A DNA stretch of 47,158 nucleotides from Bacteroidales bacterium (GCA_020859845.1 JAJBVL010000106.1:1-47158), one strand, 5' to 3'; positions 1 to 8,987 are shown, numbered from the stretch's first letter. Numbers and translations: made by a program. Notes: generated from the sequence alone by a model not told the origin.

Positions 1-112
1 ATGTCTATAGTTTTGTATATTTAAAGCTGAATATTTAATTTAAATATGTGTTTTCAACTGTGTATACTCCCCTTCCCTTCCAAAAATCATAAATTTGTCA
101 TCAGGAAATATT

Positions 113-174
113 TTTGCATATGAAAATTTGCATGATTGAAAAATTAGTTTTACATTTGCATCGTTGAAAAACTA
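113..174 (+). repeat. Direct repeats over the promoter of the HTH gene (candidate operator)
   Basis: Two 21-nt copies starting ATTTGCAT and containing TTGAAAAA lie at 126-146 and 154-174 and agree at 18 of 21 positions. A partial third copy, TTTGCAT followed by ATGAAAA, starts at 113. The TTTGCAT cores begin at 113, 127 and 155, so they are spaced 14 and 28 nt. The second and third cores coincide with the predicted -33 and -7 boxes of the next gene. This suggests, by inference only, autoregulation by the HTH protein encoded just downstream. Confidence 0.45.
127..158 (+). promoter_or_regulatory. Bacteroidetes-type promoter of the HTH regulator gene
   Basis: TTTG at 127-130, a 20-nt spacer and TACATTTG at 151-158 match the Bacteroidetes primary-sigma consensus (TTTG, about 20 nt, TAnnTTTG). 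The start codon at 191 lies 32 nt downstream. Confidence 0.7.
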
Positions 175-190
175 AAACGTAAATTTACAA

Positions 191-808
191 ATGGACATCG
201 TTTCAAGGCTCAAGGAGTTTCTTTCGCAAATGCAAATACCCGTCACCCAGTTTGCGGATACCTGCCTTATCCCTCGCCCTACCTTCTCCCAGATCCTTAG
301 CGGACGCAATAAGAAGATAAGCGACGAGGTGATAAGCAAGATTCATGCTGGTTATCCCCGTCTCTCGATGATATGGTTGCTATTTGGCGAGGGGGTAATG
401 TTGCTTGATGAAAATATTAAAACCTCAGGGCCTCAAAAGACATCGTTTTCCGAACCCGCGAGTTCGCAAGGAATTGTATCTCAGCCTTCTGCCCATTCGT
501 CTAAGATCACTGAAGAGTTTTCGCTTGATGCGCCAAATAATTTTGCGCTCCCCGTCAACGAAGGCCCCGTGTCCAAGACAATTACTATGACCGAGGAAAA
601 GGCGGCCATCCCCATAGATTTTCAAGAAGGAGAATCTGATTCATCTCTTCCCCCCCAAGAAGAAGGTCAGGAAGAGGCAACCGATGAGCCACTCCCCCAT
701 ATTACCAGTATGTCGCTCAACCCCGACCAGCATAAGCGCATCGTTAATATTATAGTGTATTATAGCGACAATAGCTTTGAATCGTTTGTCCCCTCCCGTG
801 GGCAGTAG
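191..808 (+). CDS. Small helix-turn-helix DNA-binding regulator
   Basis: This 205-residue protein has an N-terminal XRE/Cro-like helix-turn-helix at about residues 5-70, containing PVTQFADTCLIPRPTFSQIL and then SGRNKKIS and WLLFGEG, a layout common in Bacteroidales phage-like and chromosomal regulators. A long acidic Ser/Glu/Pro-rich linker (about 75-175) follows and looks disordered. The last 30 residues form a hydrophobic strand-like tail (RIVNIIVYYSDNSFESFVP) that resembles the C-terminal tail of other Bacteroidales HTH proteins. The gene has its own promoter and repeated sites that could be its operator, and it is followed by a hairpin. The target genes are unknown. The DNA-binding call is fairly safe, the regulatory role is inferred. 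Confidence 0.75.
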   Translation: MDIVSRLKEFLSQMQIPVTQFADTCLIPRPTFSQILSGRNKKISDEVISKIHAGYPRLSMIWLLFGEGVMLLDENIKTSGPQKTSFSEPASSQGIVSQPSAHSSKITEEFSLDAPNNFALPVNEGPVSKTITMTEEKAAIPIDFQEGESDSSLPPQEEGQEEATDEPLPHITSMSLNPDQHKRIVNIIVYYSDNSFESFVPSRGQ

Positions 809-823
809 GCAACGAAAAATAAT

Positions 824-864
824 ATGAAAGGGCTGCATCGTCATCGTCGACGCAACCCTTTCAT
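824..864. terminator. Hairpin between convergent genes
   Basis: ATGAAAGGG at 824-832 pairs perfectly with CCCTTTCAT at 856-864, and a few more inner pairs can form. It lies between the convergent HTH gene and the outer-membrane protein gene, so it can end transcription from both sides. Confidence 0.65.
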
Positions 865-902
865 AATTGGGAATAGAATGTCAGTAAGCTTCGTTTTGGC
901 TA

Positions 903-1523
903 TTAGAATAGGTAGGCAAGCCTAAAGCACCAAGCGCGATTGCGAGCGCTGTAATTGGTCATTATTTTGGCCTTAGTGATGTAAGTCATGCCAAGGGTAT
1001 AGCCTGCCGACACTTGCCAGTGGCGCTTCAGTTCCAAGCCTGCTGTGAAGTCGAGACACAAGTCGGCGCCAGCAAAGCTAAAAGCATCAAGTTTGCTGTG
1101 GCCCACCTGGAAGCCCATCGATGGACCCACGCTCAGGAAGGGGGCAAGATTGTCCTCCAGGCCTTGGAGTCTTACAAACTTAAAGCGCAAGTGGAAAGGA
1201 ATGACGAATTCATGGATGTAAAGTCGGGGCACTCCATATCCCTGGCTGCTCCACATGAGTTTATCCTCGAGGTGGAGCTTAGCCCCCCTCATAGCATAGT
1301 AGAGGCCAGTATCGATACCGAAGCCAATACCAGGAAACATCATCTCGCCCAATACGCCAGCCGAAAAGCCGGGTACACGGTCTACATCTACTATATGCTG
1401 ACGGAAGTGGAGGTTCGACACATCCACCCCTACCATCGGACCATATCTAAATTGAGCAAAGGTCTTGGGAGAGGCTACCGTCATACACACGATGACCAGA
1501 AAGAGAGCTATCTTCTTTGTCAT
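903..1523 (-). CDS. Outer-membrane beta-barrel protein (PorT/OMP_b-brl family)
   Basis: This 206-residue protein has a clear signal peptide (residues 1-23, hydrophobic core LFLVIVCMTVA, cleavage probably after TFAQ). The mature part consists of alternating polar and aromatic strands with Gly-rich turns and ends in an aromatic residue (AYLF), as expected for a small outer-membrane barrel of the type annotated PorT-like or outer membrane beta-barrel in Bacteroidetes. It starts 6 nt after the fabG stop codon on the same strand, so the two are probably cotranscribed. No ligand or secretion role can be read from the sequence. A link to type IX secretion would need the true PorT signature, which I cannot confirm. 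Confidence 0.8.
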   Translation of the reverse strand: MTKKIALFLVIVCMTVASPKTFAQFRYGPMVGVDVSNLHFRQHIVDVDRVPGFSAGVLGEMMFPGIGFGIDTGLYYAMRGAKLHLEDKLMWSSQGYGVPRLYIHEFVIPFHLRFKFVRLQGLEDNLAPFLSVGPSMGFQVGHSKLDAFSFAGADLCLDFTAGLELKRHWQVSAGYTLGMTYITKAKIMTNYSARNRAWCFRLAYLF

Positions 1524-1529
1524 GGGTTT

Positions 1530-2276
1530 CTACATATTCATGCCACCGTCAACCTGGATCACCTGGCCCGTCACATAGCTCGAGAGGTCAGAAGCCAGGA
1601 AAGTGGCTACATTGGCGATATCTTCCACCTTGCCACCACGACGCAGAGGTATCTTTTGCACCCACTCCTTGCGAACCTCGTCGGGAAGAGCGGCTGTCAT
1701 GGCAGTCTCAATAAACCCAGGAGCGATGGCGTTGGCGCGTATGCCACGCGAGCCCACCTCTTGGGCAATGCTCTTGGCCAAGGCTATGAGACCGGCCTTA
1801 GAAGCAGCGTAGTTGGCTTGTCCGGCGTTGCCGTGAACACCCACCACCGATGCCATGTTGATGATGCTACCCTCGCGCTGACGCAGCATGATGGGGAGCA
1901 CGGCATGGATAAAATTGAAGGCGCTCTTAAGGTTGACGGCGATTACTGCATCCCACTGAGCTTCTGTCATTCTCATCATCAAGCCATCCTTGGTGATGCC
2001 AGCATTGTTTACCAATATATCTATGCGACCAAAGTCTTCCTTCACCTTAGCCACCACTTCTTCGGTCTGAGCAAAGTCGGCAGCATTGGAGGCATAACCT
2101 TTCACCTTGACGCCGCAGGCGGCAATTTCTTCTTCAGTAGCTTTACCATTTTCATCGATTACGAGATCGGTGAACGCGATATTAGCCCCTTCTTGGGCAA
2201 ACTTAAGGGCAAGAGCCTTGCCAATTCCACGGGCAGCTCCTGTGATGAGAGCTGTCTTTCCTTCTAATAGTTTCAT
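1530..2276 (-). CDS. fabG: 3-oxoacyl-[acyl-carrier-protein] reductase
   Basis: FabG is the NADPH-dependent ketoreductase of type II fatty acid synthesis in the cytoplasm. The 248 residues match the family length. Visible motifs are the cofactor-binding TGAARGIG (12-19), the NNAG motif (90-93) and the catalytic set Asn115, Ser143, Tyr156 and Lys160 (YAASK). The C-terminal GQVIQVDGGMNM is typical of FabG. The gene leads a two-gene unit with the outer-membrane barrel gene and has its own promoter upstream. Other short-chain dehydrogenases look similar, but the tail and motif spacing favour FabG strongly. Confidence 0.93.
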   Translation of the reverse strand: MKLLEGKTALITGAARGIGKALALKFAQEGANIAFTDLVIDENGKATEEEIAACGVKVKGYASNAADFAQTEEVVAKVKEDFGRIDILVNNAGITKDGLMMRMTEAQWDAVIAVNLKSAFNFIHAVLPIMLRQREGSIINMASVVGVHGNAGQANYAASKAGLIALAKSIAQEVGSRGIRANAIAPGFIETAMTAALPDEVRKEWVQKIPLRRGGKVEDIANVATFLASDLSSYVTGQVIQVDGGMNM

Positions 2277-2311
2277 CAGTTGATTATGTGAGAATTTACA
2301 TTTTGAGAGTG

Positions 2312-2343
2312 CAAAGTTACCAATTTATCCTTGACCGACCAAG
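2312..2343 (-). promoter_or_regulatory. Promoter of fabG
   Basis: On the minus strand CTTG (2340-2343), a 20-nt spacer and TAACTTTG (2312-2319) match the Bacteroidetes consensus with one mismatch. The fabG start lies 35 nt further on. Confidence 0.65.
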
Positions 2344-2360
2344 AAAAGCGCCCACCCTTT

Positions 2361-3530
2361 TCATTTCACGAGGCGTGAGCTCCAGCGGCATTGCTGCATT
2401 ACCCACACCACGATTGAGGATATCACGAACACTACCACACATGTGGCCAATATCCTCACCATGTAGGGCATTTGAGGGATGTCAAAGAGGTCGTATGCTC
2501 CATAAATCACCACGAAGTGGCATAGATAGATACCGAAGGTCAAGCCTGCCAGTCGAGACAGCCATCCTATATGGCCTATCTTCAAGCGCTGCATGACAAC
2601 GTAGAGAGGGAAGGTCATTAAAAACACGTTGATACCACAGAAATACCACATGATTTCCAAGTAGGCGTAGTTGCCGGGGTAATATTGTTGAGTGATGATA
2701 AAACCTATGGAAGTGATAAGATACCCTACTATAAACATTGGGAGCCCAATGGCTGCCAGTCGCTTGCCGCTCCACTGCAGAGGATAGTGGACCAGGTAGT
2801 AGGCTAAGATAAGATAACCCACAAACCCCGACATATAGTAGAACGTACCATATATGTTCCAGTCACATTCGCCCAGCAGTCCCCAGTTGCCATAGTTGCC
2901 TTGATAACCAAGAATTGGAGCAGCAATCTTTATCAGGGGCAGACACATCGAGAATATCCACACGCCGAGCACCGTCTGGATATCCTGCTTGGAAGCCTGT
3001 ACCAGCCAAGCGTTGAGAATGGGCATCACCAGATAAAGGCCTATCAACATATAGAGATACCATAAGGGAGTGGTGTCGTAGTTGAAATTGAATACGAAGG
3101 TTAGCATGCGCCCTATCGTTCCCTCGCGGGTATAGGAAGCCAAGTCGAGCGATGGATTGGCTGTCGCGGGGTTGACGTGGGCGATGTAGAGGTAGCCAAT
3201 CACCGGGAGCACCAACGACCAAAACACAAGAGGCCACAACAACCGGCCTATGCGTTTTCGATAAAAACCACGGAGAGTGTATTGGGAAGAGATGGGGAGA
3301 AGCAAGACTCCGGTCATCATTACGAAGAGAGGGACACAGGGACGCACCAGACTTCCTATCATAACTCCGCTATAAAACGCTGCGGGGTCGGTGTCAAACT
3401 GCGCCACCATTCCGTCGCAACAATGGGCCAAGACCACCAAGAAGCAGGCCAAGACCCTCAGGGCATCGACCCACCCCACGTGTTGACGCTCTGTGGCAGG
3501 AGAAAAAGTTGGGATTGCTATATTTGCCAT
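2361..3530 (-). CDS. Membrane acyltransferase (acyltransferase 3 family)
   Basis: This 389-residue polytopic protein has about ten hydrophobic helices. The first carries the family hallmark Arg and His (DALRVLACFLVVLAHC, about 22-37), which in acyltransferase-3 proteins are needed to transfer an acyl group from a cytoplasmic donor to a sugar or glycan across the inner membrane. A further motif lies near residue 70 (MMTGVLLLP). Such enzymes O-acetylate lipopolysaccharide, capsule or other glycans, but the substrate cannot be predicted and no glycan cluster surrounds it. It is a single gene with a TACCTTTG -7 box (minus strand, 3567-3574) just upstream. Confidence 0.85.
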   Translation of the reverse strand: MANIAIPTFSPATERQHVGWVDALRVLACFLVVLAHCCDGMVAQFDTDPAAFYSGVMIGSLVRPCVPLFVMMTGVLLLPISSQYTLRGFYRKRIGRLLWPLVFWSLVLPVIGYLYIAHVNPATANPSLDLASYTREGTIGRMLTFVFNFNYDTTPLWYLYMLIGLYLVMPILNAWLVQASKQDIQTVLGVWIFSMCLPLIKIAAPILGYQGNYGNWGLLGECDWNIYGTFYYMSGFVGYLILAYYLVHYPLQWSGKRLAAIGLPMFIVGYLITSIGFIITQQYYPGNYAYLEIMWYFCGINVFLMTFPLYVVMQRLKIGHIGWLSRLAGLTFGIYLCHFVVIYGAYDLFDIPQMPYMVRILATCVVVFVISSIVVWVMQQCRWSSRLVK

Positions 3531-3566
3531 TCAGTAGATTTACGTTGTTAAGTTGATTTTCAGCTA

Positions 3567-3574
3567 CAAAGGTA
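3567..3574 (-). promoter_or_regulatory. -7 element upstream of the acyltransferase gene
   Basis: TACCTTTG on the minus strand fits TAnnTTTG and lies 36 nt before the start codon. No good TTTG lies 20 nt upstream, so the promoter is only partly supported. Confidence 0.4.
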
Positions 3575-3696
3575 CGCATTTAGCGCCTTGTAAAGCAGTT
3601 AAATATGTCTAAAAACGAGCCAGGGCAGCCATTTGGTCAATAATGGCTGCCCCAGTATGGGTTAAGAGGTGCTTAATCTTTGGTTGACAAGAGCCC

Positions 3697-3870
3697 TTAT
3701 GGCATTTTGTCGTCGGTGTTGCGGGGATTGTTGTTGAGCGTCTTGGTGCGTTCCTTTACCAGCTCGGGCGATTCTTTCTCGTCGTCGCCGATGTTTATGT
3801 CAGCGCCTGGATAGTCGAGAGCGTCCTGTGCTTCCAGTGCCTCTTTCCTTTCTTTCTTGTCTGGTTTCAT
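3697..3870 (-). CDS. Small charged hypothetical protein
   Basis: The ATG at 3870 gives a 57-residue highly charged peptide (MKPDKKERKEALEAQDALDY, then PGADINIGDDEKESPELVKE and an Asn-rich end). An in-frame ATG further upstream (3945) would add 25 residues including a Phe/Lys-rich stretch, but the leader before 3870 is A-rich, as is usual for Bacteroidetes starts, so I prefer the short form. It has no signal peptide or membrane helix and is probably disordered and cytoplasmic. It lies 78 nt downstream of the tRNA methyltransferase on the same strand. Function unknown. Confidence 0.55.
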   Translation of the reverse strand: MKPDKKERKEALEAQDALDYPGADINIGDDEKESPELVKERTKTLNNNPRNTDDKMP

Positions 3871-3948
3871 AGTTGTAGCGTTGTTAATAGTTTTCTTTTT
3901 AAAGAAAACAAATAGAGCCACGAAAGGTTTTCCTCCTTCGTTCATATC

Positions 3949-4656
3949 TCAAAGATAGAAGGGGCTTACTAAGGCGTGATATTCTGGGCTGTCGAGCAGT
4001 AGGGTCTCCTTCCGAGCTTCGTTAGGCCTCAGCCCCACGAGCCACATTGTGCGCTTGGGTGGTCGCCCCGGTCGCGTGGCTATGTCGACGCGTCGCTCTA
4101 CATACATACCTCCGAAGGCCACCTCCTCTTCTATCCTAGAGACAAGGGCGCTTGGGGCGATGAATGCCAGCTTGCCATCGAGTTTGAGGCTCTCATGGGC
4201 TATCTTGATGAGTTGAGCATAGTTGAGGGTAAGCGCGTGGCGTGCCATGGCTCGCGCCGCGTCGGGGGCATGGAGAGTCTCAGTGAAGAATGGCGGATTT
4301 GACACTATGAGTTGTGGGCGTGGCAAGGCTTTGTACACATGGTTGATATCCTCGGTGACCACCTCTATCTTGTCGGGCCAGGGCGACGTTGCCACGTTGG
4401 CGCGAGCCTCTTGTGAGGCCACAGGGTCAAGTTCGATGGCTGTAATCTTCACAGACGCCGGGGTGCGTTGAGCTATCATGAGGGCTATCAGTCCCGTCCC
4501 GGCTCCTACGTCCCATACTCTCCGCAGTCCCTTCTCGTTGAAGGGACACCATGCACCGAGCAACACACCGTCAGTGCCAATCTTCATAGCGCTGAGAGCG
4601 TTGTTCATTTCAAATTGTTTAAATCTGAAGGTGGTATGTCGGTCCGGGTTGCGCAT
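3949..4656 (-). CDS. trmN6: tRNA1(Val) (adenine(37)-N6)-methyltransferase
   Basis: The 235 residues match the YfiC/TrmN6 family, which methylates N6 of A37 in tRNA-Val with S-adenosylmethionine. Visible features are the N-terminal [11 protein letters not shown] and [12 protein letters not shown] motifs typical of YfiC, SAM motif I ([12 protein letters not shown], 49-60), an acidic post-motif (ELDPVA) and the adenine-N6 catalytic motif NPPF (120-123). It is divergent from engB, with 110 nt between the start codons. A broader call of class I N6-adenine methyltransferase is certain. The exact tRNA target is inferred from the family. Confidence 0.88.
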   Translation of the reverse strand: MRNPDRHTTFRFKQFEMNNALSAMKIGTDGVLLGAWCPFNEKGLRRVWDVGAGTGLIALMIAQRTPASVKITAIELDPVASQEARANVATSPWPDKIEVVTEDINHVYKALPRPQLIVSNPPFFTETLHAPDAARAMARHALTLNYAQLIKIAHESLKLDGKLAFIAPSALVSRIEEEVAFGGMYVERRVDIATRPGRPPKRTMWLVGLRPNEARKETLLLDSPEYHALVSPFYL

Positions 4657-4678
4657 TGTCGAAAGGAGTATTTTATGG

Positions 4679-4738
4679 CAAAATTACACAATTTGCTCCA
4701 AGACAAAATAAAAATGACATCCAAAAGCGTTATATTTG
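4679..4738. promoter_or_regulatory. Divergent -7 boxes for trmN6 and engB
   Basis: TAATTTTG on the minus strand (4679-4686) faces trmN6 and TATATTTG on the plus strand (4731-4738) faces engB. The -33 partners are weak in both. Confidence 0.5.
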
Positions 4739-4766
4739 CAATCTCTTATCAATCCCATCAATTACA

Positions 4767-5375
4767 ATGATCATCAATACAGCACGATTTCATATAAGCA
4801 ATAGCGATGTGGCAAAATGTCCTCCAGAGATGCGCCATGAATATGCCTTTATAGGACGCAGCAATGTGGGCAAGTCGAGCCTCATCAATATGCTGACTGG
4901 CCATAAGGGTCTAGCCATGACCTCTGCAACTCCTGGCAAGACTATGCTCATTAATCACTTTCTGATCAACGATTCTTGGTATATAGTAGACCTCCCTGGC
5001 TATGGCTATGCTCGCCGTGGGCTTGAAAGCCGCAAGCAGCTACGCGAGATGATAGAGAGCTATATATTGAATCGTCCTCAGATGACCAACCTTTTCCTCC
5101 TCGTAGATTCGCGCCATGAACCACAGAAGATTGACCTCGAGTTTATGGACTGGCTTGGCGAGAATGAAGTGCCCTTCAGCATCGTGTTTACAAAGGCCGA
5201 TAAGCAAGGGCCGCTCGTCACCAAGCGCAAGGTGGCTGAGTATTGCGAGGCGTTGCTGGAGCGATGGGAGGCTCTACCACCAGTCTTTGTCACCTCTGCC
5301 GAGGACCGACGAGGTCGAGAAGAGCTTCTCAATTATATTGATGAACTCAATCGGCTGCCACTCGCTGAGGAGTAG
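4767..5375 (+). CDS. engB: Ribosome biogenesis GTP-binding protein EngB/YsxC/YihA
   Basis: EngB is an essential GTPase needed for assembly of the large ribosomal subunit. With the ATG at 4767 the protein has 202 residues, the usual length. The reading frame is open further upstream, but that extension overlaps the trmN6 start and the promoter region. Visible motifs are G1 GRSNVGKS (30-37), the G2 Thr region (SATPGKT), G3 DLPG (75-78) followed by the family-specific GYGYA, and G4 TKAD. The CPBP protease gene starts 66 nt after the stop, so the two may share a transcript. Confidence 0.93.
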   Translation: MIINTARFHISNSDVAKCPPEMRHEYAFIGRSNVGKSSLINMLTGHKGLAMTSATPGKTMLINHFLINDSWYIVDLPGYGYARRGLESRKQLREMIESYILNRPQMTNLFLLVDSRHEPQKIDLEFMDWLGENEVPFSIVFTKADKQGPLVTKRKVAEYCEALLERWEALPPVFVTSAEDRRGREELLNYIDELNRLPLAEE

Positions 5376-5441
5376 GTCTTGCTCCTCATCTCAGTTTATT
5401 CATCACGTTATTCTTATAAAGCCCTTCTATTAGCAATCTCC

Positions 5442-6308
5442 ATGCAATTTACCCTCCCTGCAGGAAAGCGGTTCCTGCTCTTCATCCTGGCCTCGGTGTT
5501 TTGTGCCATAGTGGCCTCAGTCATTGTGGCCTTTATTACTTGGGGCCATCTCTCGGCGCCACGTCTGAGGATAGCCACCGTGCTTCAAGACATCATCCTC
5601 TTTGTCCTTCCCCCTCTCATCACGGCCTTACTTATAACGCGGCGTCCTGCCGATTTCTTAATGATTGGTAGCTGTCCACATCTGGTGCCAATCTTATTGA
5701 TGCTCTGCGTGATGATAGCGAGCATCCCGGCAATGAACGTAGTCATAGAGTGGAACGAAGGCCTGACCCTCCCCTCGTCGATTGGCGCCCTCGAAGAGCA
5801 GCTGCGCGCATCTGAGGAGGCCGCGCGTGCCATGACCGAGATGCTCATAGGGTCGTCGTGGGGCGCACTGATTGTCGCCATCCTTTTGGTAGGAGTCTTG
5901 GCAGGCTTCAGCGAGGAGCTATTCTTCCGTGGAGGCCTGCAGCGACTGATGGTCACGAGCCGTGTCAACCATCACGTGGCCATTTGGCTCACGGCCTTCC
6001 TCTTTAGCCTCCTCCATATGCAGTTTTTCGGATTTGTTCCCCGCCTTCTGCTTGGTGCCTTCTTTGGCTACATGGCTGTCTGGAGCCAAAATCTGTGGCT
6101 CCCAGTTACAGCTCATGTGTTCAACAACGTCCTTGCGGCTATCTCCATGTGGATGGCTGGCCGCTACGAGTCGGCCCCCGACTTCGACAGCATCGGCACA
6201 GAGAGTCTCCCTGCTGCTCTAGTGAGTGTTGTCGCCACCGCTCTCCTTATCTATCTCCTTCGCAAGGTCTTGAAGCAGCGCCAGCTCTCCACCCCTTGTC
6301 CACAATGA
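5442..6308 (+). CDS. CPBP-family intramembrane metalloprotease
   Basis: With the ATG at 5442 this is a 288-residue membrane protein of about seven helices. It carries the three CPBP (Abi/Rce1-like) motifs: EExxxR (Glu158, Glu159, Arg163 in EELFFRGG), a membrane-embedded His in the next helix (LLHMQFFGF, His192) and HxxN (His225 to Asn229 in AHVFNN). These residues form the glutamate-based or metal site of the family. Bacterial members are linked to prenyl-protein-type processing, bacteriocin immunity or membrane stress, and nothing here selects among them. A longer start at 5379 is possible but would add a short Ser/Tyr-rich segment before the first helix. Confidence 0.85.
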   Translation: MQFTLPAGKRFLLFILASVFCAIVASVIVAFITWGHLSAPRLRIATVLQDIILFVLPPLITALLITRRPADFLMIGSCPHLVPILLMLCVMIASIPAMNVVIEWNEGLTLPSSIGALEEQLRASEEAARAMTEMLIGSSWGALIVAILLVGVLAGFSEELFFRGGLQRLMVTSRVNHHVAIWLTAFLFSLLHMQFFGFVPRLLLGAFFGYMAVWSQNLWLPVTAHVFNNVLAAISMWMAGRYESAPDFDSIGTESLPAALVSVVATALLIYLLRKVLKQRQLSTPCPQ

Positions 6309-6338
6309 GGCTTACGTAATAGAGGATAGAAGGCTAAA

Positions 6339-6370
6339 TTTGTCAATGTGGAGATAAATTAGTAACTTTG
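6339..6370 (+). promoter_or_regulatory. Promoter of the class A penicillin-binding protein gene
   Basis: TTTG (6339-6342), 20 nt, TAACTTTG (6363-6370): an exact match to the Bacteroidetes consensus, 70 nt before the start codon. Confidence 0.75.
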
Positions 6371-6440
6371 CTTGTTAGAAGTATATCTCCCCTCGATTTC
6401 AGACATCCCTCTATTAACAAAATAACCGAATACATTGAGA

Positions 6441-8822
6441 ATGGGCTTTCTTTCCCGTCTACGACCTTGGCAACGCACCACCATCTTGGCCTTATGGGGC
6501 CTTTTTGTTGTTGGCATCATAGCGCTTTTCATCTTCTTCATGCTGATTTACAACGGGGCCATAGGCTATATGCCCGACATTGAGCAGCTAAAGAATCCCC
6601 ACGACCGCTTTGCCTCGGTGATATATTCTGCCGATGGACAAGAGCTGGGCCGTTACTTCCGCAACACCGGCAATCGCGTCTATGCCGACTACGATGAGAT
6701 CTCGGAGAACGTAGTCAATGCTCTCATAGCCACCGAGGACTCGCGCTTTGAGAACCATTCGGGAATCGATGTCCGCGCCCTCATGCGCGTGGCTTTCAAG
6801 ACTCTCCTAATGGGTCAAAAGAACGCTGGCGGTGGCTCCACAATCACTCAGCAGCTTGCCAAGCAGCTTTACTCCCCTCAGTCGTCGAGCCTCTGGGATC
6901 GTTTCACTCAGAAACCCATCGAGTGGATGATCGCAGTGAAGCTCGAGCGCTACTACTCCAAGGATGAGATTCTGAAGATGTATCTCAATCAGTTTGACTT
7001 TCTTTACAACGCCGTGGGCATCAAGACAGCCTCTTATGTCTACTTCGGAAAGAAACCTCAGGAACTCAATGTAGAGGAGGCTGCTACGCTTGTAGGCATG
7101 GTGAAAAACCCCGCCTACTATAATCCCGTGCGTCAGCCTGAGCGCACCACCCAGCGCCGCAACACAGTCCTTGAGCAGATGTATAAGCAAGACATGCTCA
7201 CACGCCAGGAGCTTGACTCGCTCAAGGCTCTACCCTTGACGCTTAGTTTCCACAAGGTAGACCATAAGGATGGCCTCGCGCCCTACTTTCGCGAGGAGCT
7301 GCGCCGCATGCTTCGCGCCCCCAAGCCCGTAAAGAGCGACTACTTTGCTTGGGAGGGACAGAAGTTTATTGACGATTCTATCGCTTGGGAGACAAATCCC
7401 CTTTATGGGTGGATAGAGAAGAACCCCAAGCCCGACGGCACGAAGTATGACATCTATACCGACGGGCTGAAGATATTCACCACTATCGACTCACGTATGC
7501 AGCAGTATGCCGAGGAGGCTGTTGTGGATCATCTCAGCAACAACCTCCAGCCTGCTTTCTTCCGTGAGAAGAAAAATACCAACCTTGCACCCTACACCAC
7601 CAATCGCACTGAAGTGGCAGAGGCTACCGTGAAACAGCTAATACAGAACTCACTCCGCAACACCGACCGCTACCGAGCTATGAAGAAGGCGGGCAAGACC
7701 GAAGCCGAGATCGAAGAGGCTTTCAATACGCCACGTGAGATGAAAGTGTTTACCTACTCTGGGGTGATCGATACTGTTATGACCCCCCGCGACTCCGTGC
7801 TCTATCATAAGCACTTTCTCCGCGCAGGCTTTATGGCCATGGACCCTATCAATGGTCACGTAAAGGCGTATGTTGGAGGCCCCAACTTCTCATATTTTCA
7901 ATATGACATGGTGTCAACGGGTCGACGTCAGATTGGTTCAACCGTCAAGCCCTTCCTCTACACGTATGCCATGGAGGAAGGATTCACGCCATGCGACCAG
8001 TTTCTCAACGCACAGCCCATTCTCTATGATGAAAACGGGCGCGAATGGGTGCCTCGCAACAGCAGTTCGGCACGCGTAGGCGAGATGGTCGACCTTAGAT
8101 GGGCGCTTACCAACTCCAACAACTGGATTTCGGCGCGCCTCATTTCCCAGCTGTCGCCGGCTTCGTTGGCTCGCACGATGCACAATTTCGGTATCAACTC
8201 TCATCTCGATCCTGTCATCTCGCTCTGCCTCGGGCCGAGCGACGTATCGGTCAAGGAGATGGTGACGGCCTATTCGGCTTTTGCCAACAATGGTATGCGT
8301 GTCGACCCCGTGTTTGTCACGGCCATCGCCGATTCCAATGGTAATATTATCAGCGAGTTCAGCCCCAAGCACACCGAGGTGATAAGCGAGACGGCCTACT
8401 ATCGCATCCTGTCGATGCTTCTCAAAGTGGTCGACGGAGGCACTGGCAACCGCATACGCCGCGCTCCCTACAACATCACGGCACAGACCGGAGGCAAGAC
8501 TGGTACGACCAACTCCAACTCTGATGGCTGGTTTATGGCCTTTACGCCTCAGCTTGTGACGGGCACGTGGGTTGGCGGCGAGGAACGCTATATCCACTTC
8601 AACGGTATGGCCCTTGGCCAAGGAGCTTCGATGGCCTTGCCCATCTACGGCAAGTTTATGACCAAGGTCTACGCCGACCCGTCGCTCCACTACTCCACCA
8701 CTGCTACCTTTGCTTTCCCCGAAGGCTTGAACCTCTGTGAGAAGGAGTACTATGGCGAAGCAGCTTCAGAGGCCTCATCGGGCGTAGCCGAAGAAACCTC
8801 CATCGAAGGCGTCTTCGACTAA
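6441..8822 (+). CDS. Penicillin-binding protein 1A, bifunctional transglycosylase/transpeptidase
   Basis: This 793-residue class A PBP polymerises glycan strands and crosslinks peptides in the periplasm. One membrane helix (about 15-37) anchors it. The GT51 transglycosylase domain follows, with its catalytic Glu in ATEDSRFENHSGI (Glu99) and the GGSTITQQ motif (131-138). The transpeptidase domain has the acyl-Ser in GSTVK (Ser500, Lys503), a TNSNN motif serving as SxN and KTGT from residue 686. A TTG codon two codons upstream is open, but the ATG at 6441 is preferred. It has its own promoter and a strong hairpin after the stop. Confidence 0.95.
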   Translation: MGFLSRLRPWQRTTILALWGLFVVGIIALFIFFMLIYNGAIGYMPDIEQLKNPHDRFASVIYSADGQELGRYFRNTGNRVYADYDEISENVVNALIATEDSRFENHSGIDVRALMRVAFKTLLMGQKNAGGGSTITQQLAKQLYSPQSSSLWDRFTQKPIEWMIAVKLERYYSKDEILKMYLNQFDFLYNAVGIKTASYVYFGKKPQELNVEEAATLVGMVKNPAYYNPVRQPERTTQRRNTVLEQMYKQDMLTRQELDSLKALPLTLSFHKVDHKDGLAPYFREELRRMLRAPKPVKSDYFAWEGQKFIDDSIAWETNPLYGWIEKNPKPDGTKYDIYTDGLKIFTTIDSRMQQYAEEAVVDHLSNNLQPAFFREKKNTNLAPYTTNRTEVAEATVKQLIQNSLRNTDRYRAMKKAGKTEAEIEEAFNTPREMKVFTYSGVIDTVMTPRDSVLYHKHFLRAGFMAMDPINGHVKAYVGGPNFSYFQYDMVSTGRRQIGSTVKPFLYTYAMEEGFTPCDQFLNAQPILYDENGREWVPRNSSSARVGEMVDLRWALTNSNNWISARLISQLSPASLARTMHNFGINSHLDPVISLCLGPSDVSVKEMVTAYSAFANNGMRVDPVFVTAIADSNGNIISEFSPKHTEVISETAYYRILSMLLKVVDGGTGNRIRRAPYNITAQTGGKTGTTNSNSDGWFMAFTPQLVTGTWVGGEERYIHFNGMALGQGASMALPIYGKFMTKVYADPSLHYSTTATFAFPEGLNLCEKEYYGEAASEASSGVAEETSIEGVFD

Positions 8823-8987
8823 CCTTCAGAGTGATGACGTTTACTGCCCAGGATTCCCTGCGGTCTCCCTTGGGTTAACATATCCCGCCGCTTCGCGGAT
8901 CCGTCGACGTTTCAATCCGTGTGCATCTATGTCAATCCATGTTGTTCAGTGGATCTGTAGATGGGCATAGTATTTGTAGAGATAACA

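Noticed and set aside
1014..2267. Long plus-strand frame of 417 codons
   Set aside because: It runs antisense through fabG and the outer-membrane protein gene, both well supported. It has no known motif and is a by-product of codon usage.
7938..8690. 250-codon minus-strand frame inside the PBP1A gene
   Set aside because: It is antisense to the transpeptidase domain with conserved motifs, so it is a shadow frame.
8823..8987. Small gene or RNA after PBP1A
   Set aside because: No conserved fold or frame found apart from the terminator hairpin.
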